In this document: positions 22,630-33,988 of the stretch, in pieces
Position numbering within the stretch: the stretch's first letter is position 1
Layout: the number at the start of each line of letters is the position of its first letter
Assembly: GCA_963969495.1 (NCBI GenBank)
Contig: OZ018328.1
Location: 2,843,886 to 2,907,885 of the forward strand
DNA from: Ceratothoa steindachneri
Taxonomy: Eukaryota > Arthropoda > Malacostraca > Isopoda > Cymothoidae
Length of the DNA: 64,000 bases
Direction: 5' to 3'
Notes under the pieces: generated by a model
The model's input: only the letters and a program-made list of their open reading frames with translations
What the model was told of the DNA's origin: nothing
Database searches by the model: none
Translations under genes and position numbers: made by a program

Positions 22630-25440
22630 AAAATGTTGGATCTCATTATTCAACGGCTGGCCGTTTCCAGGTGATCCTCTCGATCTTCAGACAGAACCTG
22701 GCTATTAAACGTACTCAGGTTACGTAAGCGTCAGAGTCTTTGTAGCTTCGTTTCTTTGGCTCTAAATACCTCCTTACAGGCGCTCCAGTTGCATATGGAT
22801 AGGAGGTAATCTGTCGCTTCGGCGTATATACCACCGCCAGCTTGCATTGATGGGGCGGATTTCCGTTGCATCATGGCGTGGGTGCAGAATCCCTTTCTCC
22901 TCTTTGGGACATTAGCACGTCCAGTCCCATGAGTCAGCAGGCCCTTGCCAACCTGACCCAAGAGTTGTATATTGGTGTCTTAAATGTGGATGAGTTTAGG
23001 CATCACTGACCGAGAACCACTTAATTTTCTTGTCTCGATCCGTTCCTGTGCTCTCCGGACGAACAGCCTGATTTTGGGCAGGAGGTGATCGTCAATTGAA
23101 CTTTATCTCTAGAGGCCGAGAACGGTTCTATGGCATATTTACGCTGAGCAAGCTGTGTTCTGCCCTCGCGTTGATCGCATAACCGCCCCTTCTCTAAAAT
23201 ATATTATGTATGCCATGCTTCGACACTTGGGTGAGCGATACTTAACCCTTTTATTAGCTCTTTTCAACTCAATATGGAAGAAGCGCATCTTTCTTAATTC
23301 CTAGCAAATGGCTTACTACCGTGTTTATTTTTCGCAAGCCGTGGAAAGTGGAGAGACGTGTCTACCCTGGCCACCCATCCCCCTCATTTCTCCAACTTTC
23401 AGCTTGTGCAGTGCAGGTTGTTGGAGAAAGTTTTAGGCTATCTTAGTCTTAAGTCAGCGAATGCCGCCTGCACTCCACATCATATTTGGGGCTCGGTTTG
23501 GGAAATGCTATCTGCGATGCTTCCCTCATGCGCAACACTTTGCCACGCTGCTCTTTGATCTGGAGAAGACCTATGATACCGTGTAGCGAAAAAAGTAACA
23601 TGTAGGTAATTTAGAGTCGAGGGGGACGCCTACCAAATTTCTTGTCTAAGTTCTTGTGAAATCCCTGATTCCCGTGTATATTGTTTGTTGGATGTGCGAT
23701 AGGTGTTTGTTGAGGGTGGAAGTTAGATCTATCCGATCAAATAGGGCAAGAAGAATACACTTTGCAAGGAAATGGCTCAGCGTCACTCTCTTGGCCTTGA
23801 GCATTAAAGGTAACACATTGGTAGTACCAATAGATGTTCTTGTTAGGTCCTACATAGATTAATTATTTCTCTTCGTTGGTGTGGCCCAGATCAATGCCCT
23901 AGATCATGATTCTAACAGGCTATGAACCTCACCTACCTTTAAGCAGATGCACACGGGTTTCCATTTTATTTGGCCAAGACTAAGATTGTGCACCTTTGCC
24001 ACCATCCATGGCTTTACTTAGACACATATCTGTTTATAAATGGGGCCAGCTGGATGTGATGGTGTAACACGGTTTCCTAAATTTAGTTTTTAATGAATTC
24101 CTCACCTGGAAGGTGCACATTTGCTGCCGTAGGATTTCCTGTACCAGTACCATGAATATTCTTCGCTCCGTGCCATTAATCAATTAGGGTGTTGAAAGGG
24201 ATACCATTCTATTTTTCTACCACGACTTGGCTCGTTCTAGGCTAGACTACACATGTGAAGTCCACGCATTTGCATCCGAGCTTTTATTGCGGAGGGCTGA
24301 CTCGCTCCACCACAGCCTTTTCCACCCAGTCACTGGTGCCTTCAGCACGACACATATAAAGATCCTCTTCGATGGGTTGGGGAAGATGTCGCTCGCTTTG
24401 CTGAGTAAACAGTGGATTATGCACTGGTATGCAGGGACCCAGCATCACTCTCGGCTTCCAATGACTTCCATTTTGTCACGGACAGATCGACAGTACCTAT
24501 GCCAGTGTGAGACGCCAATTATGCTCTGAACCTTTTGCGTTTAATTCCAAGAAACGACTTCGAGTGCTTGACGTGCCCCTCTGGCCCCTGGGGCCGGTGG
24601 TTCTGCCCAGGACGTATTTCTTGAACGCTTGTGATCACACCGCTTCTCACAAAGGTTATGAAGTCCAGGAAGTACTGCGTTCGTATTTCTGGAGCACATT
24701 TAGTGGGACAGTGATGGCATTACCAGTGTTCAGGACTCGCTCTAAATCGGAAGAGGGGGTCGGCTTCCCCTCCTTATACACACCCATCCTACCCTCTTTG
24801 AAATGAGTGGGGTCCTCCAAGGTTCTCGACCGAGCTGGTTACAATACACCGATCGGCACTACAGTGTTACGTCTCATTGCCCCGCGACTGTTCCTGTAGA
24901 CCTACCCTCCCTCTTCCCAGCTTCAGGTCACTTTCTCTCGTCTTCGAATTGTGCATACTTACGGAACGTACATGCATTTGCCGGAGCCCTCCCCTACACC
25001 TTATTGCGACAACTGCATTGTCCCCCAGGCTGTTCGGCACATTCTTGTTGAGTGTCTCAGTCTGGGTGATCTCAGCGCACGCTACCTGTCCCGGTGCGGT
25101 ACCGGGATGAGCGGGGTCGCTACCACTTGTCCCCTGTGGTTGAGACGAGTTCGTGGACACTGACTTGTGGACTTCTTGACTGCTTGGGGTAGGCTGGCCT
25201 CCCCCATTCTTTTGGACACTCTTTGGTTTTGAGCCCAGGCTCCGCTCCGATGCCGGGTGGTGGTGTCCTCACTTATACGCCGGAGCGTGATTTCTTTTCC
25301 CTCTTTCATTGGGTTGTTTTAAATTTGTTTCTATTTTTTGTTGTTTTTTTTGTTTACCGTTTGTATTGTTTTGTTTGTTTATATGTGTGTGTTTTCACGT
25401 AGCCTGTTAATAGGCTAACTTGATTAAGGCAACTCATGCC
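22630..25440 (+). mobile_element. I-like LINE, copy I1 (3' half), decayed
   Basis: Contains the ORF2 remnant (22,740-25,163) and a T-rich 3'UTR with TTTGTTT runs to about 25,440. The 3' region around 25,060-25,210 (CTGGGTGATCTCAGCGCAC, then TTCTTGACTGCTTGGGG.AGGCTGGCCT) is shared with 63,856-63,960 at the right edge of the window. This ties I1 to that copy, and through it to I2 at 27.7-30.2 kb. Confidence 0.78.
22740..25163 (+). pseudogene. I-like LINE ORF2: endonuclease, RT and C-terminal zinc motif, decayed
   Basis: Frame-hopping reading gives, in order: an endonuclease piece (SVASAYIPPPACIDGADFR...NPFLLFG, 22,800-22,910); RT palm A (LLFDLEKTYDTVWR, 23,548-23,590); an RT remnant with thumb-like FVGVAQINAL (23,870-23,900) and HGFHF..PRLRLCTF (about 23,950); the post-RT region SRLDYTCEVH.SASELLLRR..S.HHSL (24,235-24,330); and the C-terminal motif YCDNCIVPQAVRHILVEC (24,999-25,052), the Cys/His motif common after the RT of I and Jockey LINEs. 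Stops are frequent. It is not active. Confidence 0.78.
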
Positions 25441-25879
25441 CATGTAGGTAGTCGCCAAGATGAATTTTTGTTATGGGAGATTTCGCTGAGTGCTCTTGAA
25501 GCTCGGTTCCTGGATATGTAGGGATTGCGGAAAAATTAACGTGGTAAGGGTGGGCAGGAATGTGGCACCCAAAGTGTAAGGTATATTAGACCCAACGAGG
25601 AACCTCACAAATTTGCACCCTGTTGGACCTATCAAGTCCTTAAATTGGCCACACGCATTAATTACTGAAATAATATGCCATGTAATAAGTAATGAACCAA
25701 TGTAAAATAGAGAGAAATACTTATATTACAACTGTACATTTATTAAAAGAAACAAGATATAGGCAAGCGAATAGCTGTAGTTTCCCACGTGGTCACACAA
25801 ACATACACACGCAAGGAAACAGCTGTGAGACGGAAAGATCATCTCTGCTATATAAACAAACAGCAGAAGTTAATAAACA
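25441..25879. other. Unassigned flank
   Basis: No gene seen between the I1 3' end and the LINE-J tail repeats. Confidence 0.45.
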
Positions 25880-26440
25880 TTAATAAAAAGAGGCGAAGTG
25901 CCCAAGTTAAATTGTAAATGAAATAAAAATAAACAACAAAAGTTAAAAGCATAGATAAAAAAGAGGTGAAGTGCCCAAATTTAATTTTAAATTTTTAAAT
26001 AAAATAAGAGAGAATTATCAAACAACAAACATAAAAACTTTAGTAAGAGAGGCAAAATGCCCAACATTAAATACTACAAATAATAAACAACATAAGAGAA
26101 GAAGAGATAAAGTGCCAAAATTAAAACTTAAACTAAAATAAGATAAAGAATACAGAAACAACAAAGATAACAAACTTAAATAAAAGAGGCGAAATGCCCA
26201 ATGATAAAATTACAAACTAAAACAAACGAAGAGACAACCAGTTAGCTAAATACGACTTGAAGGGCTTGAAAGCCAAGATGGAGGAACCTACTTAAGAGTT
26301 ATTCAAATATTTAAACATATGGAAGAACATGGCTGTCATGGACGTCATAAAAACTGCAGGAGGAAGAGACATAAAAAAACTAAAACTAAAAGAGCGAAAA
26401 ATGCTAGTGATGCCCTCAACACCAGGGTAACCTAGAAAAC
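25880..26440 (+). mobile_element. LINE-J 3' tail (J5) with internal repeat array
   Basis: Ends with the same landmarks as J1-J3: GGGCTTGAAAGCC (26,258-26,270), then an A-rich stretch, then the terminal hairpin GATGCCCTC...CAGGGTA (26,409-26,428). Upstream lie five copies of AGAGGCGAARTGCCCAA starting near 25,891, 25,964, 26,050, 26,105 and 26,187, separated by 55-86 bp of A-rich sequence. Each can form a small GGC/GCC hairpin. There is no coding sequence, so it is a 5'-truncated or 3'UTR-only copy. Confidence 0.72.
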
Positions 26441-27679
26441 AACTTCACACCTATGAAAACATACCACACATTTCATCACTTTCATTAACATGAACTTATC
26501 GTGGATCTGTGAAACGACAAATATAACCGATCCTACTGATATTGTGTGGCAGCCCGGCTTGGGAAAAATGTGCATAGCTACATTAAAAACGCACACGCCT
26601 CTTTTGACTCCGCCCAACAGTCAACAAACGAACATACTTCTGATCATTAGCTCCGCCCTGCGCTTAGATTAGGAAGACAAGAAATCACGCCCCCTTGAAG
26701 TAGGGGGCCTATAAATAAACGGACTTAAACATTATGAACACAAGACAGACATACAAAGAGAATCAGTTAAGTCATTTGTCTGGATCCCACATTCGTCATC
26801 ATTGGCCTCCCGAGTCCGTCCTCTCGCCCTAACGTCCTAAACCTCCAGTCTAGACATTAGGTAGGCCAGAAGAAGAAGGTCTTGTTACCGGTTATGGGGT
26901 CCTCCTCGCCCAAGAAGGTAGACTTTGTGACCGGTGACAACTCGAATGATAGAAAAGAAGTAGGTCTCGCGAATTCTCTCCACCAAAAATAAAGAGTATG
27001 CCTCAGCCCGGTCACCTCCCCTTTTACCCTTAACCACTAAAATTGGTCACCCTTCTGCCGTCAGTGAAGGTAACATAAGGAGAAATATGGACTCGCCAGA
27101 CCGACAACGGGCAGAGCAAGAAAAAGCAAATTTCGCCAACCCCTAGCCTACTCTTAGCTCAAGAAGAAGTAGGCATGGCGAACTCCACACCGTCGACATC
27201 AACAAGGCTACCGTTAGAATGGTAGGTTCATCTCTTTTCTACACGCCGGCCCAGCTCAAGCAGCTGGATGAACTAAGATGAACGGCGACAGGTGGACGCA
27301 GGTGGAGACCTAACCCGGCAAGAGTTTGTTTAGTCTCCAGATGCGAACACAGCGCCCATCATCGCAGCTCAAAAGGAAAGTGATGGATCCAGAATGAACA
27401 ACAGACGAACGCACGCCATACGGTCGGGTATTTTTTTTAAAATTAATAATAACAATCGCAAAAGTGTTTCGAATACCAGTAATTTGTATAAAGATTCGAG
27501 TGTAGACCAATCTACCAGCGTATATTCAGTGCTTATAAAGTTTAAAAATATTAAGAATGATAAAAAAAATCCAGTGTCCGCTAGTGAGAAGAATCGAATG
27601 TATAAAGTCTGTAAAATTATTAATAACCCAGGATTAAGTGTACAAAGTCTATCAAATTATTAATATAAAGATAACACCT
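26441..27679. other. 1.2 kb without recognised genes; imperfect repeats
   Basis: A TATA-like box (CTATAAATAAAC, 26,709-26,720) is followed by degenerate repeats. AAGAAGGT...ACCGGT occurs twice (26,873-26,945). AAGAAGTAGG...GCGAA occurs twice (about 26,955-26,983 and 27,165-27,183). A 26-base near-duplication GTATAAAGTCTGT.AAATTATTAATA lies at 27,599-27,665. The frame 27,394-27,663 matches nothing I know. It could be an LTR or a LINE 5'UTR. Confidence 0.4.
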
Positions 27680-30240
27680 TGCGGGAAACGGTCACGCTGG
27701 GGGAAGAGGAGGAAGCCCTGGTTTTAGCCGGGGCTGGGTATGAACCCTTTTTGCCGCCAGCTTTACCAGGGGAGCGCCCGGGTTGGGTAAAGCCCGCAGA
27801 AGGGCTCCGAATGGGCGCGGAAACAACCATGCTCGTTGGCCTGGATGGGCCAGGAGCAGAGGGTGCCTTTCTAACTACTGAGGCATATCACGTCCCAGGC
27901 AGAGCCGGGCGCGCATGGACCAAGTCCTTAGCCTCGCGGAATGAGAGTCTGTCCTGGGCCTGAACGGCCAGGATTTCTTTCTCAAGGAGATATGCACCAC
28001 ATTGCTTCGAAGAAGCAGGGTGCGGCTCTCCGCAATTGACACACTTGGCCACACACGATTTGGACTTATCATGTGCGACCTTGGAGCAATTTACACAGAC
28101 TCCGGGTGACCCCGACTTTGCACGTCTACATGATCGATTCGTATGGCCGAAGCGGTGACAGTAATAGCACCGCCGCGGCAGTGGCACGAATGCCTTCACG
28201 CGGTAGCGGTACCAACCGGCACGCACCGAATCAGGGAGCTTGTCACAGTCGAACGTGACGAAGAGTGTAGGGGTGGGTCTCGAGGCCCCTCCCTGTTTTC
28301 TCATCACACGTTCGACCTTGACCGCCCCATGGTCGGCCAGCTCTAGGGTAATGTCCTCAATGGAGTAATCAACGAGTTCCCTCGCATAAACTACTCCTTT
28401 CACAAAGTTCATGATAGAGTGCAGCGTCACACTCACCGGGGTGCCATGAAGTGTCCGAAGAGCAATTATCTCGGCCGCCTCGGCGGGATTCGCCGCATTC
28501 GCCAGAAGGTTCCCGTCCGAGAAACGGGTTACCTTCGGCTCTCTACCAATTGCACTAGCTAATCCTCTCCTCTGATGGATCATGTTGCCCTTGGACAACA
28601 TGGTGCCATCGGTGGAGCGAATAATGAGAAGGCGTTTGAAGCTAGCGTGCTTGAAAACGCCAGGTAACCTCTGAATGTGGGGCCCCGATGTCATCGAGGC
28701 TCCGCCCTGTGCACTCTTGGTATTAGTTTTAGTCAGAGGCTCCGCAACTGGGGGGGGGCAGAGATGGCGGATGTGCCGATCTTGGCTTGGTCGCTTGCCA
28801 GAGGGGCAGCCGGCCCATCCGTCCCCGCAGCCCCCGCGGATGGAGAGGAGCCCCGAGTCTTCTTCGTCTTTTTCTTTCTTGGAGAGGAGGGCGGGGAATG
28901 AACCCCCTTCTTTCCTCCGCCGGCAGAAGCCCTCATGCCAGATGGGCCGGCCTCAGCCAGGTCCCTCTCCGAAATGGAGAAGGTCCTGGTAGTCGTAGGG
29001 TCACCTGTGGGAGGAGATCCCTCCCCTCCTTTTACTTCCTCGGAGCCCTCGGCCGTTTGAGGGGGACCTTGCATAGGGGTGGATTCGGGTTCGGTGCTTG
29101 GTGCTGAGCCCGGATTCCCCCCCATGGAAGGCCCTACCGTCGAGGCTGGGTCTCCTCAAGGACCATGTCTATCACAGGAGGGGCCTCCAGTTGGCCATAC
29201 CCTCCCAGGACATCGCAGGTCCCCTTGGCAGTGTCGCCAGTCTTGTGTGGGGAGGCACAGGCCTTGACCCCAGCAAGGTTCAATATTCTTGCCATCAGGT
29301 CTTTTGAGGGAAGCGACCGAAGGGGCCTGGCTTTCCTCTTCCCCCTAAGGGGGTTTGCCCTACCGAGCCGCTTCGATGGGAAGCGACTGGCTAAGAGCTG
29401 CCTGCTGGCTTTCTTGGCAGTCCCGTTGGAAAGAAAAGAGGGGACTGCCGCTGGGAAAAGGGAGGTGCCCGAAAGCACCTCCAGAGAAGGGGGTGAGGGG
29501 GAGTTCCCTGCACCCGTAGGCGAAGGAGAGGAGTAAGCCTCCTCTTCGGTTAGAGAAATATGGAGGGTCCCCTGCGCAAGCACAGTGGGGGAAGGGGAGC
29601 CTCCATTTTTTTTGGTCGAGCTGCACGAGGGCGGCTCCGTCGATTGGCAAGGGGAAATTAGGGGGAGATTTTTTACTTTCTCATCATTGGGCATGGTGAC
29701 CCTATTTGTGCTACGGGACGCAATAGCTCAACACCTCTCGCAGTTGCCCGCACTGCGAGAGGTGCTTACAAGCCCGGCAGAGCCAGGCGCCGCCATTCGG
29801 GACCACCCCTCCCGCCTGGTGGCCTGGCAGTTCATCGGCATGGCGGCTCCACCTTGGACACGGCGTAAAATTGATAGAATGTGAAGAGGAGAGGGAAAGG
29901 GATGTGAGGAAGGTATGGGTGAGGATGAAGTAGGTTGTTAAAAAACCTCCATCCCGAACCGGAGCTCAGGGGTTAGGGAACCATGTCCCCTCCCCCCTTA
30001 GCCCCGATCCGGGGTGGTTAGCTTGAGAAGAAGGTCAGCATCTACCCTGTGAAATTAGAGGCTGACCAGAGAAAGTTGTGGGAGAGGTTGTATGAAAAGC
30101 TACGAGGTAGGGGAGAAATTGGGCTATCTGAAGGAAGGAAGAGAGGCTAAGCTGGGGCCGGACGGAGCGCTGGATCCCATCAGCCCGGTGGCCAGGATGG
30201 CAAATCGCCGCGCCCCTTACGGGGTTCCAAACCCCAAATG
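27680..30240 (-). mobile_element. I-like LINE, copy I2 (5'UTR and ORF1)
   Basis: Minus-strand 5' half of the I-like family: 5'UTR (about 30,240-29,695) and ORF1 (29,694 to about 27,690). The 5' end is fixed by homology to the copy at 63,118 (GCGGCGATTTGCCATCCTGG in element sense). ORF2 is absent; homology ends near 27,680 beside unrelated AT-rich sequence. Confidence 0.8.
27888..29694 (-). pseudogene. I-like LINE ORF1, gag-like protein with three zinc knuckles, frameshifted
   Basis: Starts at ATG 29,694 (MPNDEKV...). The Ser/Pro-rich N-terminal region runs to 29,134. The reading then changes frame at a C-run (29,117-29,124), continues 29,125-28,733, and changes frame again at a G-run (28,751-28,759). 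The last block, 28,694-27,888, is the conserved gag-like domain: RRGLASAIGREPKVTRFSDG, then TPTLFVTFDC, and three CCHC-type knuckles (CYYCHRFGHTNRSC, CVNCSKVAHDKSKSC, CVNCGEPHPASSKQC) near residues 185-245. Beyond the stop at 27,888, another frame continues a Pro/Ser/Lys-rich tail to about 27,690. Its role would be RNP assembly. Both frameshifts fall in homopolymers, so an assembly error is possible. Confidence 0.85.
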
Positions 30241-31897
30241 CTAACACACTTGTCATCACATGGTTTTAAACAAAGAGTTCCAGGATTTCTGCCACTTTAA
30301 AATTCATGTATTGCAATCAAGCATAACAAAATGGAATTTTCAAGATGCACGCTATTACCCCCCCCCCCTAAATGCATTTGTAAAACGAGTTGGGTCACCG
30401 GTGTTATGTGAATTTTTTAAGTGCTGAGGCTCAACAGTGGGTGGCGCAAAGGATGTTCCTGAATACAACGAACGGGAGTCTACTTCTTGGGGAAAATCTA
30501 CCTTTAGCATCCACTACTGGTCGTCAGGCTGGGAGAATCACTGATCTGACTAGTGTTCTTCAGGTGAAGGGGAACACAGACAGAATCATTTTTTTTATTT
30601 AATTAACTTCTTGACCAAACTTCTCTTAAGAAATAATGATTCGTAAGGCCTGATGTTATGAGTTAAATTTATAATGGGTTAGCCTCTGAATGTCTCCGAA
30701 TACTAGCTAATTTTTGCAAAGAAATTTGGAACTTATACTTATTTAACGAAACTAGGAGGGGATTAAACTAGAGTTTAAGTCTAACTGACCAGTGCACATT
30801 ATGGTGCAGGTGGTAGGTTTATCTGCTTCGTGACAGTAAGTGTTGGAATTCCTCTGAGTGGATATTTTAATTTCTTTTGTTGTTAACAAAGGGCAAACTA
30901 TTTTCTCCGTTCCTCGGATCTCCGCTCGACTTTAGTATTCATGTATATCATACCACACGTATACATAGATTTACACTTACATATAGATATACTTAAATAT
31001 ACACACGCCAACGTACATACACATGCGTACTACAATAGTAAAAGTGAGTTCATGTCATTATTTCTATATTTTTTCATTATTATCTTATAAAATTATTTAT
31101 TATTTCAAATTCATCACTGTTAATTTCTTATTTTTAATTTATGGCTGTTTCATTAATCATTGATCTATTTCATGAAAGGTATATTTAATTTAATAATGCT
31201 TCCCATATAAATAGAACACATTTACACCTCGAAGGGCTACGGCTCTGCCCATCGATTTTGTTGAATGTTGTAGGTAGGAGAGCTTCGTGTTCCGTACCTG
31301 TTCCGGTACTTTGGCGAGCAAAATCACAACCGCTTTATCCCCTCATGACGACTCTCTTTCAAGCCAGGTTGCGATCGCATAGAATTTGGAGAGGAGAATT
31401 TTGTTTATTGTTGTTTGGGCTCTTAGGTATCTTGGGGAAGCAGGACTTACCCACAGCTCATATGCATGCCTCCTCATTGTTTTGTTTTAATTTAGTTGTT
31501 ATTATTTTAGTTTATTATCGAATTGGTTTCATAAATTAGATTTATGGTTATGTTGTGTTTTTGTTCATTAGATGCCACAAGAGGAACACTAAAATTATAA
31601 TCCTACCAAAGTAAGTTCAGTAGTTAACCTGTGAATTAAAAAATCTACCCTATAATTGAGCAAGCATGACATTGATCAAGAAAGACAAGGTCAAACAAGT
31701 CACTTAGTTCCTAGTATCATTCATTTGATTCCGGTAATCTATTCACCTTCCATGGGAAATGTCGTTACAAAGACGATGCTTTCACGCACTCTATCATTAT
31801 TGTGGTTTTTTTTTACGGGTTGGATGGGAAATTCAAAAATGATTCTTCGATTAGCTCTCTCATCGCGAACTCCTATTTCGTATACTGTTAAACGGTA
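30241..31897. other. 1.65 kb without recognised genes
   Basis: Contains a C-run (30,357-30,368) and AT-rich sequence. The frame 30,390-30,602 (70 codons) and the GC-richer piece at 31,220-31,400 match no family I recognise. Confidence 0.45.
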
Positions 31898-32042
31898 GCA
31901 TAACATAACATAACATAATTTCACCGATGACGAAAGCCACAAGGGCCTATCAAAGGTCATCCGCCTCCGTCAAAACCCACCCACAAAAAACACCATCACC
32001 AGGGAAAGACAAAATCAAAGTCCCCCACAATATAATATAACG
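31898..32042 (-). mobile_element. CR1-b 3' tail fragment
   Basis: Plus-strand CATAACATAACATAACATAATTT followed by GATGACGAAAGCCACAAGGGCCTATCAAAGGTCATCC matches the 3'UTR of the CR1-b copy at 33,989-34,290. In element sense it ends with TTATG repeats, a CR1-type 3' terminus. A TIR element (32,043) interrupts it on the right. Confidence 0.8.
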
Positions 32043-32364
32043 GGTAAATATGTAGATTATCGGCGCGAACGATGGGACGTACTATTTCGTCCGTGTTCCA
32101 AAATGTTTCACGTTTTTGGAGTACATTTAAGTTGACGGCTCGTGTGGGGGTAAACACAATGGGGGGACTACACTAGGATGATCCTGAGTTTCATTAAATT
32201 GGGGGGGTCTGGGGGGCACAGCCCCCCCAGTATATAATCCTCATTGTTTATAGAATAATAATTCAAAAAGGACTCAAACGCGCATGAATATTCCGACACG
32301 AGTGAACGATAATATTCACACCCCAATTTTTTTTTCGGCCGGGCCGCTAATCTACATATTTACC
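32043..32364. mobile_element. TIR element A1 (GGTAA family), 322 bp
   Basis: Ends are inverted repeats: GGTAAATATGTAGATTA at the left and TAATCTACATATTTACC at the right. Flanks are ATATAACG (32,035-32,042) and ATATAACA (32,365-32,372), an 8-bp target-site duplication with one mismatch. The interior carries a G-rich hairpin (32,209-32,230) preceded by GATGATCCTGAGTTTCA, also found in elements A2 and B. There is no ORF, so it is non-autonomous. An 8-bp duplication with a GG end would fit Merlin, P or another 8-bp superfamily; hAT termini usually start with CA/TA. Confidence 0.82.
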
Positions 32365-32598
32365 ATATAACATGACAAAAGCCACAAGGGCTCATCATAG
32401 GTCATCCCACAAAAAGCCTGCCAACCACACCTATTTCCTATTCACTCTTTTTCTCATACAGATGCTAATATTTGTCCTTTACCTTCATCTGGTAGCGGTG
32501 GCGATCGGATGTATTCTCAGCGACCTCGACTCAATGATGTTTTTTTGTTTTGTATTTTTTGGTGTAATATATTTAAGTTTGAAAAGATAGTAGTTAAC
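32365..32598. other. Second CR1-b-like tail piece and unassigned sequence
   Basis: 32,369-32,412 (AACATGACAAAAGCCACAAGGGCTCATCATAGGTCATCC) again matches the CR1-b 3'UTR. The rest to 32,598 is unassigned. Confidence 0.5.
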
Positions 32599-32849
32599 AT
32601 AAGAACGTAAGAAAAGGAGACTGCAAAAGACCATTCATGGCCTACACTTGGCAGCTCCTGTTCCAGTCAACACACAAAAGATTTCTTACCAGAGAAAAGT
32701 CATCAACATTGTCACCCTTTACAGGAGTTCGTCATATCTAATCTACAATATACATAAAATGCATCCAGAGGATTATGTCCATTCATGCAACCGCAAAATA
32801 TAATCTCCCCACTCCTTAGAAAAATATATACATATGTACATAAAAAAAG

Positions 32850-33985
32850 TCAGTCCCATCTAGCAGCTTCATCCATATATTTATCTAATCTATTCTTAAA
32901 ACTATTCTTAAATATAGGTATCACATTGGCTTTCTTCCATGCCACTGGCACAATGCCACTCTCCAATGATTTTCTAAAGATGCATGCTAGGGGCTCACTT
33001 AACACATCCTTACATTCTTTCAAAATTCTAGGAAAGACCTCATCAGGACTGGGTGCTTTACTACTTTTGATTTTATCAATTTCCTTTGTCACTATCTCCT
33101 GTGTGATCAAGATATCCTTTAATTTCTCTTCATCATTACCCCGAAAGATCATTGACACCTCGGGTATATTTAGAGTATCCTCCTGTGTAAATACTGAGAG
33201 AAAAAAGTCATTTAGCATTCCAGCCATTGAGTCCCTATCACTCACTAATTCTCCATTGGAATCTATAAGTGGGCCTATTTTATCTCTAACCTTAGTTTTG
33301 TATAATTGATAAAAACTTTTAGGATCTTCCTTTACCCTATTTGCCACTTTAATTTCATAATTTCTCCTTGCTACTCTAATTAACTTTTTAACATCTCTTG
33401 CTAGTTCATTATAGCTCTACCTTAAGTGATCCTCTCCATTTTTTATTTTCCTATAAATGCCCTTTTTAATGCCAATATAATGCTTAATTTTATCTGTCAT
33501 CCATTTTGGGTCATTATTTTTAGTCCTAATCTCCTTATATGGAATGTTAATCATCTGACCTGTAATTAATTGCTATTATTCTTTCATACTCCTCTTCAAA
33601 TGTAATCTCTTCCTCCTGGTGATTATTGTCTCCACTAACTGATATCATTGAATCTATTCCTGATTTGATTTCATTGCCTGGTTTCTGTACAACTGCCTCC
33701 AGGTAAGTCCTTAGCCCATTATAGTTTGCTCTTCTAAAGTCAGGAATTTTAACATTGTTCATGCTACTATCAATACCATTCCATTTCATCTTGAATCTAA
33801 TTTCACAATGGTCACTATTACCCAAATTTCCTCCAATCTCAGTATCCTTAATAACTTCTTCCCTATTTGTCAGAACTAAATCCAGTATATTATTACCTCT
33901 AGTGGGTTCGTTAATAATCTGCCTCAGAAAATTATCTTGGACAACATTCAAAAATTCCTCAGCCTCCTGATCACCCACAAGAGCT
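32850..33985 (-). pseudogene. CR1-a C2 ORF2, distal part with internal RT deletion
   Basis: Continues the C2 endonuclease at ALVGDQEAEEF (33,985). It runs through SDHCEIRF and the linker (33,985-33,547), then with frame changes into the RT N-terminus (33,347 onward: SKAPSPDEVFPRILKEC, WKKANVIPIFK). It then jumps in frame straight to the last 15-17 residues of the protein (SFKNRLDKYMDEAARWD, stop at 32,850). Compared with C1, about 1.2 kb encoding RT motifs 1-7, including FADD, is missing. The junction has microhomology (TTTAAGAA). No RT activity is possible. Confidence 0.88.
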
Positions 33986-33988
33986 TTA

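Noticed and set aside
25886..26230. CRISPR-like array (five similar short repeats with spacers)
   Set aside because: Repeats are imperfect, spacing is irregular (55-86 bp), spacers are A-rich and similar, and the context is a eukaryotic LINE tail.
30390..30602. 70-codon frame as a possible host exon
   Set aside because: No recognised family, no splice or partner evidence, and surrounded by repeats.
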